DNA of 64,000 nucleotides from Chryseobacterium sp. T16E-39 (GTDB taxonomy: Bacteria; Bacteroidota; Bacteroidia; Flavobacteriales; Weeksellaceae). The notes under the pieces were generated by a model. That model ran no database searches and was not told the DNA's origin. It saw only the letters and a list, made by a program, of their open reading frames with translations. Position 1 is the stretch's first letter, and each line of letters opens with the position of its first letter. Positions 1-8,017 of the stretch are shown piece after piece. The stretch is from contig NZ_CP022282.1 of the NCBI RefSeq assembly GCF_002216065.1, positions 1,302,001 to 1,366,000 on the forward strand, read 5' to 3'. A program made the translations under genes and the position numbers.

Positions 1-131
1 AAAATACTCAGGAAAAGGAAACAGATTCCAATATTGTTATGGTATATGGCAGAAGTTAATTTTTACCACAAATTTATATATTTAAACTTCCTTTTCTTTC
101 CAATTTATTTTAAACAAAAGGAACAACCACC

Positions 132-152
132 AAAAGGAGCAGCTCTCCTTTT
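132..152. other. Short hairpin near window edge
   Basis: Eight-base arms (AAAAGGAG / CTCCTTTT) enclose a five-base loop. Neither side carries a clear T-tract, so it is a weak terminator candidate at best. The 67-codon frame running through it has no recognisable features and I do not call it a gene. Confidence 0.25.
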
Positions 153-211
153 GAAGGACTTTAATTTAAAATTCCGTGAATGGCCGAATGAGTTTTATGG
201 TAAGGAAAATA

Positions 212-616
212 TTATTTCCATTCTGCTCTATGCATGATAAAACTGTTTTCCAATTTTTCAAATCCCACTTTCGGATAGTATTCCATCGCGGTTGGAACGG
301 ATAGCAGCAAGACCATCGATTGTTCACCTACCTTTTCTTTGGTCATATTGATCAGCTTTCTGCCAATTCCTTCTTTTTTGTATTCATCCCTAATGGCAAG
401 ATCTGATAAATAACAACACCAAACCCAATCGGTTATTGAACGGGAAACTCCTACTAACAGATCTTTATACCATGCTGTAATAATAAGGTTTGAATGATCA
501 AACATTTTTTGCATTCTCTCTTTGTCATGAGTTGGACGGGGCAACCCTGCGTTGTCATAAAGTTCAATGATCTGATCCGTTGTCGGTCTTTTATCTGTAC
601 TGTATTGTATTTCCAT
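212..616 (-). CDS. GNAT-family N-acetyltransferase
   Basis: A protein of about 134 residues with the GNAT fold: a conserved strand (LSDLAIRDEYKKEGIG) leading into the acetyl-CoA pyrophosphate-binding loop of the R/Q-x-x-G-x-G/A type (here KKEGIGRKL), followed by a C-terminal YYPKVGFEK segment typical of motif B. It would transfer an acetyl group from acetyl-CoA to an amine; the substrate cannot be read from sequence. An upstream in-frame start at 652 would add 12 residues with no homology-like character, so the internal Met at 616 (MEIQYSTDKRP) is preferred. It stands alone, with no operon partner. Confidence 0.8.
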   Translation of the reverse strand: MEIQYSTDKRPTTDQIIELYDNAGLPRPTHDKERMQKMFDHSNLIITAWYKDLLVGVSRSITDWVWCCYLSDLAIRDEYKKEGIGRKLINMTKEKVGEQSMVLLLSVPTAMEYYPKVGFEKLENSFIMHRAEWK

Positions 617-833
617 TTTGGGTATGAGTTTAGACATATGAAAGATACTCATACAATTTGTTTTGCACGTATGAATAGACTAAAAATAAGCAATTTTTTA
701 ATAACAATCTTATTAAAACCCCTATTAACAAAGAGGTTTCTATTTTATCTTAAGTTTTCACAAAATATTGTAGCACTTACTCCGTTTACTATACACGTAA
801 ACTCATGTTTGAGTTTCATGGTTATTAGTTTTT

Positions 834-863
834 AATCCTCAACTTCGGTTGAGGATTTTTTAT
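834..863 (+). terminator. Intrinsic terminator (UUCG loop)
   Basis: A 10-bp stem AATCCTCAAC / GTTGAGGATT with a TTCG tetraloop is followed by a run of T. The structure is strong, yet there is no rightward gene immediately upstream. Confidence 0.75.
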
Positions 864-907
864 TATATTTAACACATCTTGTGATCTAATCACATTTGTG
901 TTTTTTT

Positions 908-931
908 AAGCCTTCTTCGGAAGGTTTTTTC
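908..931 (+). terminator. Second intrinsic terminator
   Basis: Stem AAGCCTTC / GAAGGTTT with a TTCG loop and a T6 tract. It lies 50 bases after the first terminator, and no gene lies between them. Confidence 0.6.
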
Positions 932-933
932 AT

Positions 934-1020
934 GTTCTAAAATTAGTAGAAGAATCAACTGCAAAAGCAGTAGCTACAGGAAAAAAAGTATCTGTCTCCG
1001 ACTTTTTCAAGAAAAAATAA
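934..1020 (+). pseudogene. Possible C-terminal gene remnant
   Basis: An open frame of 28 codons with protein-like composition (LVEESTAKAVATGKK, then SVSDFFKKK) ends in TAA at 1020. It has no start codon and follows directly after a terminator. I read it tentatively as the 3' scrap of a lost gene; the family is not recognised. Confidence 0.25.
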
Positions 1021-1069
1021 GAATAATAAGGTATTAAACTAAAAAAATAATGTGCATATTTTTGTCATT

Positions 1070-1888
1070 CTATTCTCCAAAATCTGATCTCTGATGAATT
1101 TTTGTGGGACTATAACCAAATTGTTTTTTAAAAGCATATGAAAAATGAGAAAGGTCCTCAAACCCAATTTCAATATAAATATCTGAGGCAGTCTTTCCCA
1201 TTTCAGTGATCAGAAAATAAGCCTCATTCAATCGTTTTTGCAATATCCATTGATGGGGTGAAGCATGGAAAACTTTTTCAAAATCACGCTTAAAGGTCGC
1301 AAGGCTTCTCCCTGTGAGATATGCAAAACGCTCTAGATTGACATTATACCTGTAGTTTTGATTCATAAAGACCTCGAGATCAATTTTATGAGGCTGCGAA
1401 AAATCAAAAAGAATATTTCTCAGATCCGGCTGTGACTGCAATAAGATCAGCAAAAGTTCTTTTGCCTTCAGATCGATCAATGATTTATTATTTAGATGAT
1501 CACTATCAATAATAGTTTGAAGAGAAATCAAATAATTTTGAAGCAGGGCGTTCATAGGTATAGGAACAAGTGCCTGTACGGGTACAAAATGATCAGCGGA
1601 AAGGTCATATTCACGGGCCATATTCACCAGCATTTCTTCTCCTAAATAAATATTCATGCTTTCAAAAACTCCATTTTCTGGAGGATATTTTACAAACTTC
1701 ACAAGCTGATTTTTCCTGATAAGATTGAAATCACCCTCCTCTGCTCTATATTTTTCTTTACCATCAGCAAGAACAAAGCTTCCCGATAGTTGAAACGAAA
1801 GGGTATGCTGAGGAACAAAATTTTCCCCTTTTCTGCTTAGTTCGTGATAGCAGGAATAAACAATGCCTGAATTCTCTTTCTTTGCCAT
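1070..1888 (-). CDS. AraC-family transcriptional regulator
   Basis: 272 residues. The N-terminal part (about 1-160) looks like a cupin-type ligand-binding domain (SFQLSGSFVLADGKEKYRAEEGDF). The C-terminal AraC HTH (about 175-270) contains both helix-turn-helix units, ending with the signature IGFEDLSHFSYAFKKQFGYSP. It lies 51 bases downstream of, and on the same strand as, the aldehyde dehydrogenase gene, so the two may be cotranscribed. A pair of 16-base direct repeats two helical turns apart in front of the dehydrogenase gene is a plausible binding site. Its inducer is unknown. Confidence 0.88.
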   Translation of the reverse strand: MAKKENSGIVYSCYHELSRKGENFVPQHTLSFQLSGSFVLADGKEKYRAEEGDFNLIRKNQLVKFVKYPPENGVFESMNIYLGEEMLVNMAREYDLSADHFVPVQALVPIPMNALLQNYLISLQTIIDSDHLNNKSLIDLKAKELLLILLQSQPDLRNILFDFSQPHKIDLEVFMNQNYRYNVNLERFAYLTGRSLATFKRDFEKVFHASPHQWILQKRLNEAYFLITEMGKTASDIYIEIGFEDLSHFSYAFKKQFGYSPTKIHQRSDFGE

Positions 1889-1939
1889 ATAGATAAATCA
1901 GGCGTTATTTTCTGATAACGCCTGATCAAATTTACATTA

Positions 1940-3355
1940 TTATTTCAAAATTGCTTTGGCCTCAAGATAAGCCCCTAATCCATACACTCCAAATTCACGC
2001 CCAATACCCGATTGCTTAAATCCGCCAAACGGCAACATTGGATCATGGCTAAACCCATTAATGCAAACTCTTCCTGCATCAATCCTTGAAGCAACCCTCA
2101 AAGCATGTTCCTTATCTTCTGAACTGATATAGGCAGCCAATCCGTAAGGGCTATCATTAGCAATTTCTATGGCGTCTTCTTCAGTTTTATAAGGAATAAT
2201 CGATAATACGGGACCAAATATTTCTTCCTGGGCAATCCGCATATCATTTCGAACATTGGTAAAAATGGTTGCTTTCACAAAATTTCCCGCTTCTAGACCC
2301 TCGGGTTTTCCTACTCCTCCAGCAAGCAAAGTGGCCCCTTCTTCCAAGCCTAACTTAATATAGTTCTGAACCCTTTCAAACTGTTTAATACTTACCATAG
2401 GTCCTATATGCGTTTCCTGATTTTCCGGAAAGCCAACGATTACTTTTTCAGCAACAGATTTTGCTATAGCATTCACCTGATCAATTTTATGTTCAGGAAC
2501 CAAGAGTCTTGTTGGCGCAATACATGCCTGCCCACTATTCATATAAGCTCCATAGACGGCCATAGGTATAGCCTTCTCCAGATCAGCATCCTCCAGAATG
2601 ATGTTGGGTGATTTACCTCCCAATTCCAAAGTGACACGCTTCATCGTATCGGATCCATTTTTAATGATCATTTTACCGACTGCTGTAGAACCTGTAAAAG
2701 AGATTTTGGCTACATTCCGGTTATTGGTAAGTTCAGTTCCTACTACATTCCCCAAGCCGATTACAAAATTGATGATCCCTTTTGGCAGACCCGCATCATG
2801 AAAAGCTTCCATAAGGACCTGCGTCTGTAAACTGCTCATTTCACTGGGCTTGATAACGACGGTACATCCTGCTGCAATTGCAGTTGCCACTTTACTGCAA
2901 ATTGAACTATTACTTGCATTCCATGGAGTGATGATCCCGACAACCCCTACTGGCTGAAGTCTTACAATGGAAGAATTAATATTTTTTTCAAATTCAAAGT
3001 GTTTAAGCGTTTCGATAATACTGTCGAACCAGCCCCCTGTATTTTGGTTACTTAAAGTAGAAAACTGGTAGGTCCCTCCGTATTCTTCGATCATTACATC
3101 GATAAAATCCTGTTCTCTTTTTTCGACTGCATCTTTTAATTTCTCCAGATACGCAATACGTTCTGAAACACTGCTTTGAGAAAATGCTTTAAATGCTTCT
3201 TTTGCTGCCGCAATAGCATCTTGGGTATCTTTTTCATCCCCAAGTGTCACCTCACCAATTTTGATATTAGTGGATGGATTGATCAGGTCAAAAGTTTCAG
3301 TTCCATGAGGCGTTACAAATTCGCCATTGATGTAAATTTTATTTACTTTTTTCAT
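1940..3355 (-). CDS. Aldehyde dehydrogenase (NAD(P)+-dependent)
   Basis: 471 residues, the usual length of the ALDH superfamily. The general-base region VTLELGGKSPN puts the catalytic Glu near residue 244, and NSGQACIAP holds the nucleophilic Cys near residue 278; the cofactor loop FTGSTAVGK and the C-terminal PFGGFKQSGIGRE motif are present. It would oxidise an aldehyde to a carboxylic acid in the cytoplasm. The substrate cannot be assigned. The gene precedes an AraC regulator on the same strand and has paired operator-like repeats upstream, suggesting inducible aldehyde detoxification or catabolism. Confidence 0.92.
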   Translation of the reverse strand: MKKVNKIYINGEFVTPHGTETFDLINPSTNIKIGEVTLGDEKDTQDAIAAAKEAFKAFSQSSVSERIAYLEKLKDAVEKREQDFIDVMIEEYGGTYQFSTLSNQNTGGWFDSIIETLKHFEFEKNINSSIVRLQPVGVVGIITPWNASNSSICSKVATAIAAGCTVVIKPSEMSSLQTQVLMEAFHDAGLPKGIINFVIGLGNVVGTELTNNRNVAKISFTGSTAVGKMIIKNGSDTMKRVTLELGGKSPNIILEDADLEKAIPMAVYGAYMNSGQACIAPTRLLVPEHKIDQVNAIAKSVAEKVIVGFPENQETHIGPMVSIKQFERVQNYIKLGLEEGATLLAGGVGKPEGLEAGNFVKATIFTNVRNDMRIAQEEIFGPVLSIIPYKTEEDAIEIANDSPYGLAAYISSEDKEHALRVASRIDAGRVCINGFSHDPMLPFGGFKQSGIGREFGVYGLGAYLEAKAILK

Positions 3356-3375
3356 TTCTTATAATTTTATAAGAA

Positions 3376-3442
3376 CAAAATTAGGGGATATATGAATCAT
3401 AAACTTTGTAAAAAAGCTCAATTTATTTTGTAAAAAAGCTCA
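3376..3442 (-). promoter_or_regulatory. Candidate AraC-controlled promoter of the aldehyde dehydrogenase gene
   Basis: On the minus strand a -7 box TAATTTTG occupies 3383-3376. No TTG -33 element lies at normal spacing. Instead, two perfect 16-base direct repeats (TTTGTAAAAAAGCTCA on the plus strand) sit at 3405-3420 and 3427-3442, exactly 22 bases apart. The near repeat starts 21 bases from the -7 box, so it covers the -33 position. This is the usual layout for AraC-type activation; the adjacent regulator at 1070-1888 is the obvious candidate protein. Confidence 0.55.
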
Positions 3443-3600
3443 CTCATGTTTAAAATTTTAAGTTGGTCACCCATGAGATATTTCTTTCCCATATTTTCAT
3501 GATCAATGATTTTTACCTATCGGGAATGACCTACCACCCAATAAAGGAGCCCTTCAATAACGAAGAGCTCCAGGGGCATATAATATTAAAAAGTGTTTTA

Positions 3601-3681
3601 AATAAAAACTTCCCAATAAAGGGAAGCAATAATTATCCCTTGCGTTAAATAGACACTAAGTGATTACTATTAAAGGATTGT
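3601..3681 (-). ncRNA. Candidate small RNA A under a Crp/Fnr-type box
   Basis: A leftward unit: -7 box TATATTTG at 3693-3686, predicted start near 3681, and an intrinsic terminator (GCTTCCC / GGGAAG stem followed by TTTTTATTT) reading out at about 3604. The predicted RNA is 75-80 nt and has no plausible reading frame. The upstream dyad TTATGAT-N4-ATCATAA is centred 33 bases from the -7 box centre, about -41 from the start. The same geometry recurs at 8.2-8.3 kb. The RNA is inferred only from sequence layout. Confidence 0.4.
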
Positions 3682-3713
3682 AATACAAATATATCAATAG
3701 AGCTGCTACCGTT

Positions 3714-3731
3714 TTATGATCGCAATCATAA
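3714..3731. promoter_or_regulatory. Crp/Fnr-type operator dyad (copy A)
   Basis: A perfect dyad of 7-bp arms around four bases, containing TGAT-N4-ATCA, close to the FNR-family consensus TTGAT-N4-ATCAA. It sits where a class II activator would bind in front of sRNA candidate A. Confidence 0.45.
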
Positions 3732-3843
3732 ATTAGTGAATTATGATATTTTTTTATGATCATTAATCCTTTGTCGTTTTCTTAAACAGGTTTAAGAAAG
3801 TATACGATAGAAGCACATAAATTTGTGTTCATAAATCAATAGT

Positions 3844-4494
3844 ATGTCATTACAAACCCCAAAAATTGTCGCTGGTGTTTCAATTCCGGACAGCAGCTTA
3901 GCTCAACAGGCCACCCAACTTCTAATGGAACATGGTTCAGATGTTCTTTATAATCATTCATTACGGACATTTATTTTTGCTTCCCTACATGGAGAGCAAA
4001 GAAAATTGGTATATGATCCGGAACTTCTGTATGTTTGTTCTGTTTTCCATGACTTAGGACTAACTCCACACTACAGCAGCTCCAATAAACGTTTTGAAGT
4101 AGATGGAGCCGATGCGGCGCGTAATTTTTTAAAAGGGCATGGTTTACCTCAACAGACCTTACAATTGGTTTGGGATGCAATAGCACTACATACCACACCG
4201 GGTATTGTAGAGTATAAAGAAGCCGAAGCTGTACTACTGAACTCGGGAGTCGCCCTGGACGTTGTAGGAAGAGGATACGAACAATTATCGGATACTGTTC
4301 GTAAGGAAGTTACAGGATATTTTCCACGTGATCATTTTAAGAAAACAATTATCCCTACTTTTTTTGAAGGATTCAGACATAAGCTTCATACAACTTATGG
4401 CAACATGAATGCAGATATCTGTACATGCATGATCCCGGGATTCAAAAGTCCTAACTTCTGTGATGCAATTCTACAATCTCCATGGGAAGAATAA
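3844..4494 (+). CDS. HD-domain phosphohydrolase-like protein
   Basis: 216 residues with an HD metal-binding signature: His in YNHSLRTF (about 38), the paired VFHDLGLTP (about 76) and later His residues in AIALHTTPGI. The layout resembles small HD hydrolases of the cyanamide-hydratase-like type, but the substrate is not deducible. No signal peptide, so it is cytoplasmic. It stands alone and is followed by an imperfect terminator near 4550-4582. The start chosen is the first Met, just after an A/T-rich leader. Confidence 0.75.
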   Translation: MSLQTPKIVAGVSIPDSSLAQQATQLLMEHGSDVLYNHSLRTFIFASLHGEQRKLVYDPELLYVCSVFHDLGLTPHYSSSNKRFEVDGADAARNFLKGHGLPQQTLQLVWDAIALHTTPGIVEYKEAEAVLLNSGVALDVVGRGYEQLSDTVRKEVTGYFPRDHFKKTIIPTFFEGFRHKLHTTYGNMNADICTCMIPGFKSPNFCDAILQSPWEE

Positions 4495-4549
4495 ATATTA
4501 AAACAGAATACACTCCACTGTAATTTTATCTCTTCATCATATATAAATA

Positions 4550-4582
4550 AAGAGACTATCCGAAAGGACAGCCTCTTTTTTT
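4550..4582 (+). terminator. Intrinsic terminator after HD gene
   Basis: A stem of AGAG..ATCC / GGAC..CTCT around a GAAA loop, with internal mismatches, is followed by a T7 run. Confidence 0.5.
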
Positions 4583-4641
4583 GGTTATTAGTTAATACCC
4601 CTAATATTCTAAGAAAACTTACTCAATCTATTCAGCGGTTA

Positions 4642-4756
4642 AACTTCGGCTAAAATACAAAAATTCTTTAATTAGTGACTAATTAATATTTAAAAACACC
4701 TATTAGTAAAGAATTACAGAAGTTTATTAATTCACTTTAAAAGGAAATAAATTAAA
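4642..4756. repeat. Dispersed intergenic repeat, copy 1
   Basis: It aligns with 6700-6818 over about 115 bases, with shared blocks such as GCTAAAATA.AAAAATTCT, TTTAGTGAC and AAATAAAT. Both copies lie on the same strand in non-coding DNA beside exported-protein genes. The origin is unknown; it may be a duplicated upstream region whose gene has been lost. Confidence 0.45.
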
Positions 4757-5061
4757 TATTATATTATTTATTTTGTCATAAATGATTTAAAAACTCTTTC
4801 CCTACTTACTATTTTCCAATTTAAATCAAGAAAACTTTAAAATGTTTTACAACTCCTATTTCCAATCAGCATTTCCACTAAAAAAATAACTGTATAATCA
4901 ATGTTTAAATTATTTTAAATCACAAATACACTTACAAAAACATAAATATAAACACTTGTTTTAAAGTAGTTTAACATAATAAAAAAAGCCACAACTATAT
5001 GAATTATATTACTATATTTGGTAGAATCTAAATGTATTATTAACCGTTTTAAAAATCAATT

Positions 5062-5952
5062 ATGAAAAAACTTTCTGTTTTAGGTGCTTTTTTAGGTTTA
5101 TATTCCCTACATGCACAAACTACTATTTTTGAAGATAGCTTTGAAAGCTACTCAGATTTCGCCTATACTACCGGTACAGTGGGTGCCTGGACTTTAACAG
5201 ATGTAGACGGGAAAAACTCTTATGTCTTAAATGGTTCTACTTTTCCTAATCAGGGAATTCCAAAGGCCTTTATTGTTTTTAATAAAGCAGGAATTGTTCC
5301 AGCTACAGCTTCTACCCAGACTGCTGCAAGAACGGGCAATAAAGCAATGGCATGCTTTAATGTAAGTACTCCCGCCCCACTTGTTAATAATGATTGGCTG
5401 ATCAGCCCTAAAGTAAATTTAGGATCTACCGGGAACAATGTAAGTTTTTGGGTAAAACCCATCCATGAATTGTATGGTGAAGAAAAGTTCAATGTGTGGA
5501 TATCTACCACCAATACTAATACAACCAGCTTTACCAAAATCAACCCAAATGTAATTGTAACCCCGGCTGAAGTAGAATGGAATCAGCATACTTTCAATTT
5601 AGACGCTTATGCTGGTCAAGGTGTTTATATTGCAATACAATGTGTTTCGGATGACCAGTTCGCCTTGTTTGTTGATGACTTTAAAGTGACCACAACAGGA
5701 ACTTTGGGGACTTCTGAAACAGCTAAATCCTCGGCTGGTATTTCTGTATTTCCTAATCCAGTATCCGACATCCTCACCATTAAATCTAAAGAAAAAGTGA
5801 ATAATGCTGAAATTTTTGATATGAGTGGAAAAAAAGTAGAAGCCACTTTGACTAATGATAAAGTTGATGTGAGACATCTAAATTCCGGAAGTTACATCAT
5901 CAATATTGAAACTAAAGAGGGTAAAAAGACCGAGAAATTTATCAAAAAATAA
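5062..5952 (+). CDS. T9SS-secreted cleaved-adhesin-like protein
   Basis: 296 residues. A Sec signal peptide (MKKLSVLGAFLGLYSLHAQ) is followed by a jelly-roll domain of the cleaved-adhesin / choice-of-anchor J type (about 25-205: FEDSFESY, NDWLISPKVNL, YIAIQCVSDDQFALFVDDF). The C-terminal 70 residues form a type A T9SS sorting domain (VFPNPVSDILTIKSK, IFDMSGKKV, GSYIINI, EKFIKK). The protein should cross the outer membrane through the type IX system and be released or anchored at the surface. The ligand is unknown. A terminator follows at 5972-6002. Confidence 0.85.
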   Translation: MKKLSVLGAFLGLYSLHAQTTIFEDSFESYSDFAYTTGTVGAWTLTDVDGKNSYVLNGSTFPNQGIPKAFIVFNKAGIVPATASTQTAARTGNKAMACFNVSTPAPLVNNDWLISPKVNLGSTGNNVSFWVKPIHELYGEEKFNVWISTTNTNTTSFTKINPNVIVTPAEVEWNQHTFNLDAYAGQGVYIAIQCVSDDQFALFVDDFKVTTTGTLGTSETAKSSAGISVFPNPVSDILTIKSKEKVNNAEIFDMSGKKVEATLTNDKVDVRHLNSGSYIINIETKEGKKTEKFIKK

Positions 5953-5971
5953 ATGACTCACCTCCAATAAT

Positions 5972-6002
5972 AAAAAAACACTCCAGTTGGAGTGTTTTTT
6001 TT
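5972..6002 (+). terminator. Intrinsic terminator
   Basis: A stem ACACTCCA / TGGAGTGT with a T8 tail, 20 bases after the stop codon of the secreted adhesin-like gene. Confidence 0.8.
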
Positions 6003-6067
6003 GATAACACCAGTTCTCTGACAGATTTTTTTTACTAATAAAACAGCTATTCCATAATGGTATTTCA

Positions 6068-6096
6068 TAAAAAAGGTTGTCTATCAATAGACAACC
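6068..6096 (-). terminator. Intrinsic terminator of the 6118-6672 gene
   Basis: A stem GGTTGTCTAT / ATAGACAACC followed on the minus strand by T6. It lies 22 bases after the lipoprotein stop codon. Confidence 0.8.
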
Positions 6097-6117
6097 CAAG
6101 TATATACCTAAAAAAAA

Positions 6118-6672
6118 TTAAAAGCCACCGATATTTACATAAAACCTAGGACCATGATATTTCCATGTATCATTTCCATACCCCAATTCATTGAAACTTG
6201 TTGTATAGAAATGAGACCCTTTTTTGGTATTATAATATTCATATACCGGAACATTAGTTCCGTTCATATTGACGGATGCTCCCAGCATTTTTATTTTTGT
6301 CCAACCATTTTTGTTCTCTATTTCTCCGGGAATTGCACTGATATATGAATCTTCAGTTTGTGTATTGTACCAAATCGTAATATAAGGATTACTGGTTACC
6401 TCAGGACCTACAGCTCCTAAAACCCTTTCCTTAAAATAAGATGGCGGAGCCGGATGATCAACTACACTATAATAATGAATCATTTTTGAGGGACTGTAAA
6501 AACCTTGGATCAGGTTGCTCATTCCAACTTTAGCTTCCCCATTCTGTATTTTTGCTTTTGGAGCAGCTCCATTCATATTAGCATCATTCTGAATATCTGA
6601 ATCAGATGAGCAACTGGTCACGGCTAAAAATACGGTCAATGTCAATGCTGACATTTTAAAAAAATTCTTCAT
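6118..6672 (-). CDS. Lipoprotein with a DUF5648-like tail
   Basis: 184 residues. The signal peptide ends in a lipobox (AVTSCSSDSD, lipid-modified Cys at 21), so it should be a membrane-anchored lipoprotein. The body contains a repeat of the Y-Y-x(n)-G-S-H-F-Y-T-T type (EYYNTKKGSHFYTTS), a signature of DUF5648-like domains found in secreted bacterial proteins; an earlier weaker copy is IHYYSVVDHPAPPSYF. Function is unknown. It has its own terminator and an upstream region containing the dispersed repeat. Confidence 0.7.
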   Translation of the reverse strand: MKNFFKMSALTLTVFLAVTSCSSDSDIQNDANMNGAAPKAKIQNGEAKVGMSNLIQGFYSPSKMIHYYSVVDHPAPPSYFKERVLGAVGPEVTSNPYITIWYNTQTEDSYISAIPGEIENKNGWTKIKMLGASVNMNGTNVPVYEYYNTKKGSHFYTTSFNELGYGNDTWKYHGPRFYVNIGGF

Positions 6673-6699
6673 AAAATTTGTTTAATTATTTTACATTTA

Positions 6700-6818
6700 A
6701 GTCTCGCTAAAATATAAAAATTCTACATTTAGTGACAAATAAATGCTAAATATATGCTATTAATAAAAGAAAAAACAAATTATATAAATCACTAAAAAAA
6801 GAAATAAATAGCATTTAT
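6700..6818. repeat. Dispersed intergenic repeat, copy 2
   Basis: The partner of 4642-4756, lying directly upstream of the lipoprotein gene at 6118-6672. Confidence 0.45.
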
Positions 6819-6837
6819 ATGAAAATCAAGATACTAA

Positions 6838-6870
6838 AAAATCCCACGGGAGGAGTGGGATTTTTTTTAT
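6838..6870. terminator. Bidirectional terminator
   Basis: A stem AATCCCAC / GTGGGATT with a T8 run on the plus side and an A-run on the other. It ends the leftward lactonase gene 26 bases after its stop. Confidence 0.7.
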
Positions 6871-6895
6871 TTAAGTAATCGTATCGTTATTGGAG

Positions 6896-8017
6896 TCAGT
6901 ATCTTCTGATCTTCACGGTGGAAACCCCATATATTTTCACTTTTCTTCCCACTTTTTTAAGCAAACCCGTTTTTATATCACGTTTAAAAACAAAAGCATT
7001 TCCAGTCGACGCATTGGTTACAATTAAAAAGTTACCCATTTCATCAATATCAAATACCCTTAACTGTTTACCAAATGTTGGCTGATATCCTACAATCTCT
7101 AAGGTACCATTTTCACGAATTGAAAAAATAGCAATATTATTTTCATCGCCTCGATTAGAAGCGTATAAGAATCGTCCATCAGGAGAAATATGAATATCGG
7201 AACTTTCAAAATTCTCCTTAACTTCATCTGTATGAGTATTGATCCTTTGAATAGCTTCTAATTTCCCGTCATTATATGAATAAGCATCTACTGCTCCTCC
7301 TAATTCTTCGATACAATAGGCAAATTTTCCATTAGGATGAAATGTAAAATGTCTTGGACCCGTTCCTGCAATAGTTGTTACAAAAGGTTGTTCCGCAACC
7401 TGCAGCGGTTCAGTTTCATCACTTTTAAAGTGATAAGATCTGATTTTATCAGCTCCCAGATCAGGTGCAAACAGATCCTTAAAATCCGGTGAAAAAACAG
7501 TAGAATGGATGTGCGAGCGATCCTGTCGGTCTTCATTGATGCTGCCTTCTGAAAACTGATACCTTTGAGCCCTTGGATTAATTCTTCCATTTTCTGAAAT
7601 CGGATACACAGAAATACTTCCTTCGGTATAATTTCCATTCACGAGCCATCTCCCACTTTGATGGACAGTAAGATAAACAGGATTCTCACCTCCACTTTTC
7701 TGACTGTTTATAAAAGTCAGTTTTCCATCTTCGGGATTGAATTTAAAACTGCTGACGCTCCCTGCATTTTTGGTTTTGCTTTCTGTACAGGCAAAGAGGT
7801 ACTTCCCATCAGGGGATAATGTTAAAAACGATGGGTTCAGGATTCCTTTAACTGAACTTATTTTTTTCAGCTTTCCACGAAGGGTATCCATTCGATAAAC
7901 ATAGAGTCCTTCAGTAGTTTTATCACGATTAAAAGAGCCAAAGAACACATACGTATTCTGCGCATATACTTGTCCGCTTGTCAAAATTACAAGTAACAGA
8001 CCTAAGATTTTTTTCAA
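6896..8017 (-). CDS. Lactonase-family beta-propeller protein
   Basis: 373 residues. A Sec signal peptide (MKKILGLLLVILTSGQVYAQ) is followed by a seven-bladed propeller of the 6-phosphogluconolactonase-like lactonase family. Repeated blade motifs include FLTLSPDGKYLFAC, RHFTFHPNGKFAYCIEE and DIHISPDGRFLYASNRG. The signal peptide places it in the periplasm or at the cell surface, so it is unlikely to be the pentose-phosphate enzyme; a separate DevB-type gene for that is at 25.6 kb. The substrate lactone is unknown. Confidence 0.85.
   Translation of the reverse strand: MKKILGLLLVILTSGQVYAQNTYVFFGSFNRDKTTEGLYVYRMDTLRGKLKKISSVKGILNPSFLTLSPDGKYLFACTESKTKNAGSVSSFKFNPEDGKLTFINSQKSGGENPVYLTVHQSGRWLVNGNYTEGSISVYPISENGRINPRAQRYQFSEGSINEDRQDRSHIHSTVFSPDFKDLFAPDLGADKIRSYHFKSDETEPLQVAEQPFVTTIAGTGPRHFTFHPNGKFAYCIEELGGAVDAYSYNDGKLEAIQRINTHTDEVKENFESSDIHISPDGRFLYASNRGDENNIAIFSIRENGTLEIVGYQPTFGKQLRVFDIDEMGNFLIVTNASTGNAFVFKRDIKTGLLKKVGRKVKIYGVSTVKIRRY

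Larger units (their letters stand above)
617..1069. other. Intergenic region with two orphan terminators
   Basis: No complete gene is visible in this 453-base gap. It holds two rightward terminator hairpins (834-863 and 908-931), a CRP-like dyad TGTGATCTAATCACA at 880-894, and an open stretch of 28 codons ending at 1020 without any start. The arrangement resembles the leftovers of a deleted locus, because no rightward gene ends just before either terminator. Confidence 0.4.
3443..3843. other. Intergenic region containing an sRNA candidate
   Basis: No protein-coding gene is convincing here. A 61-codon frame at 3463-3648 has no family character and overlaps hairpins. The main content is a leftward short-RNA unit (box 3714-3731, -7 box 3686-3693, terminator 3601-3629), annotated separately. 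Confidence 0.4.
4495..5061. other. Intergenic region: terminator, dispersed repeat, promoter
   Basis: This 567-base, very AT-rich gap has no coding frame. It contains a terminator (4550-4582), a roughly 115-base element at 4642-4756 that is clearly similar to 6700-6818, and a -7 box TATATTTG at 5013-5020 that probably serves the secreted protein gene starting at 5062. Confidence 0.5.

Noticed and set aside
34..237. 67-codon plus-strand frame at window start
   Set aside because: Hydrophobic, no family character, overlaps a hairpin and the end of the GNAT gene.
494..835. 113-codon frame opposite the GNAT gene
   Set aside because: Antisense shadow; Cys/Phe-rich and without family features.
880..894. 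TGTGATCTAATCACA dyad as another sRNA control box
   Set aside because: Spacing is three or five rather than four bases between core half-sites, and no -7 box lies at the expected distance on either strand.
3463..3648. 61-codon plus-strand frame
   Set aside because: It runs through the sRNA terminator hairpin and lacks protein-like features.
6896..8017. Lactonase as pathway 6-phosphogluconolactonase
   Set aside because: It is exported, and a DevB-type pgl gene sits in the gnd-zwf operon.
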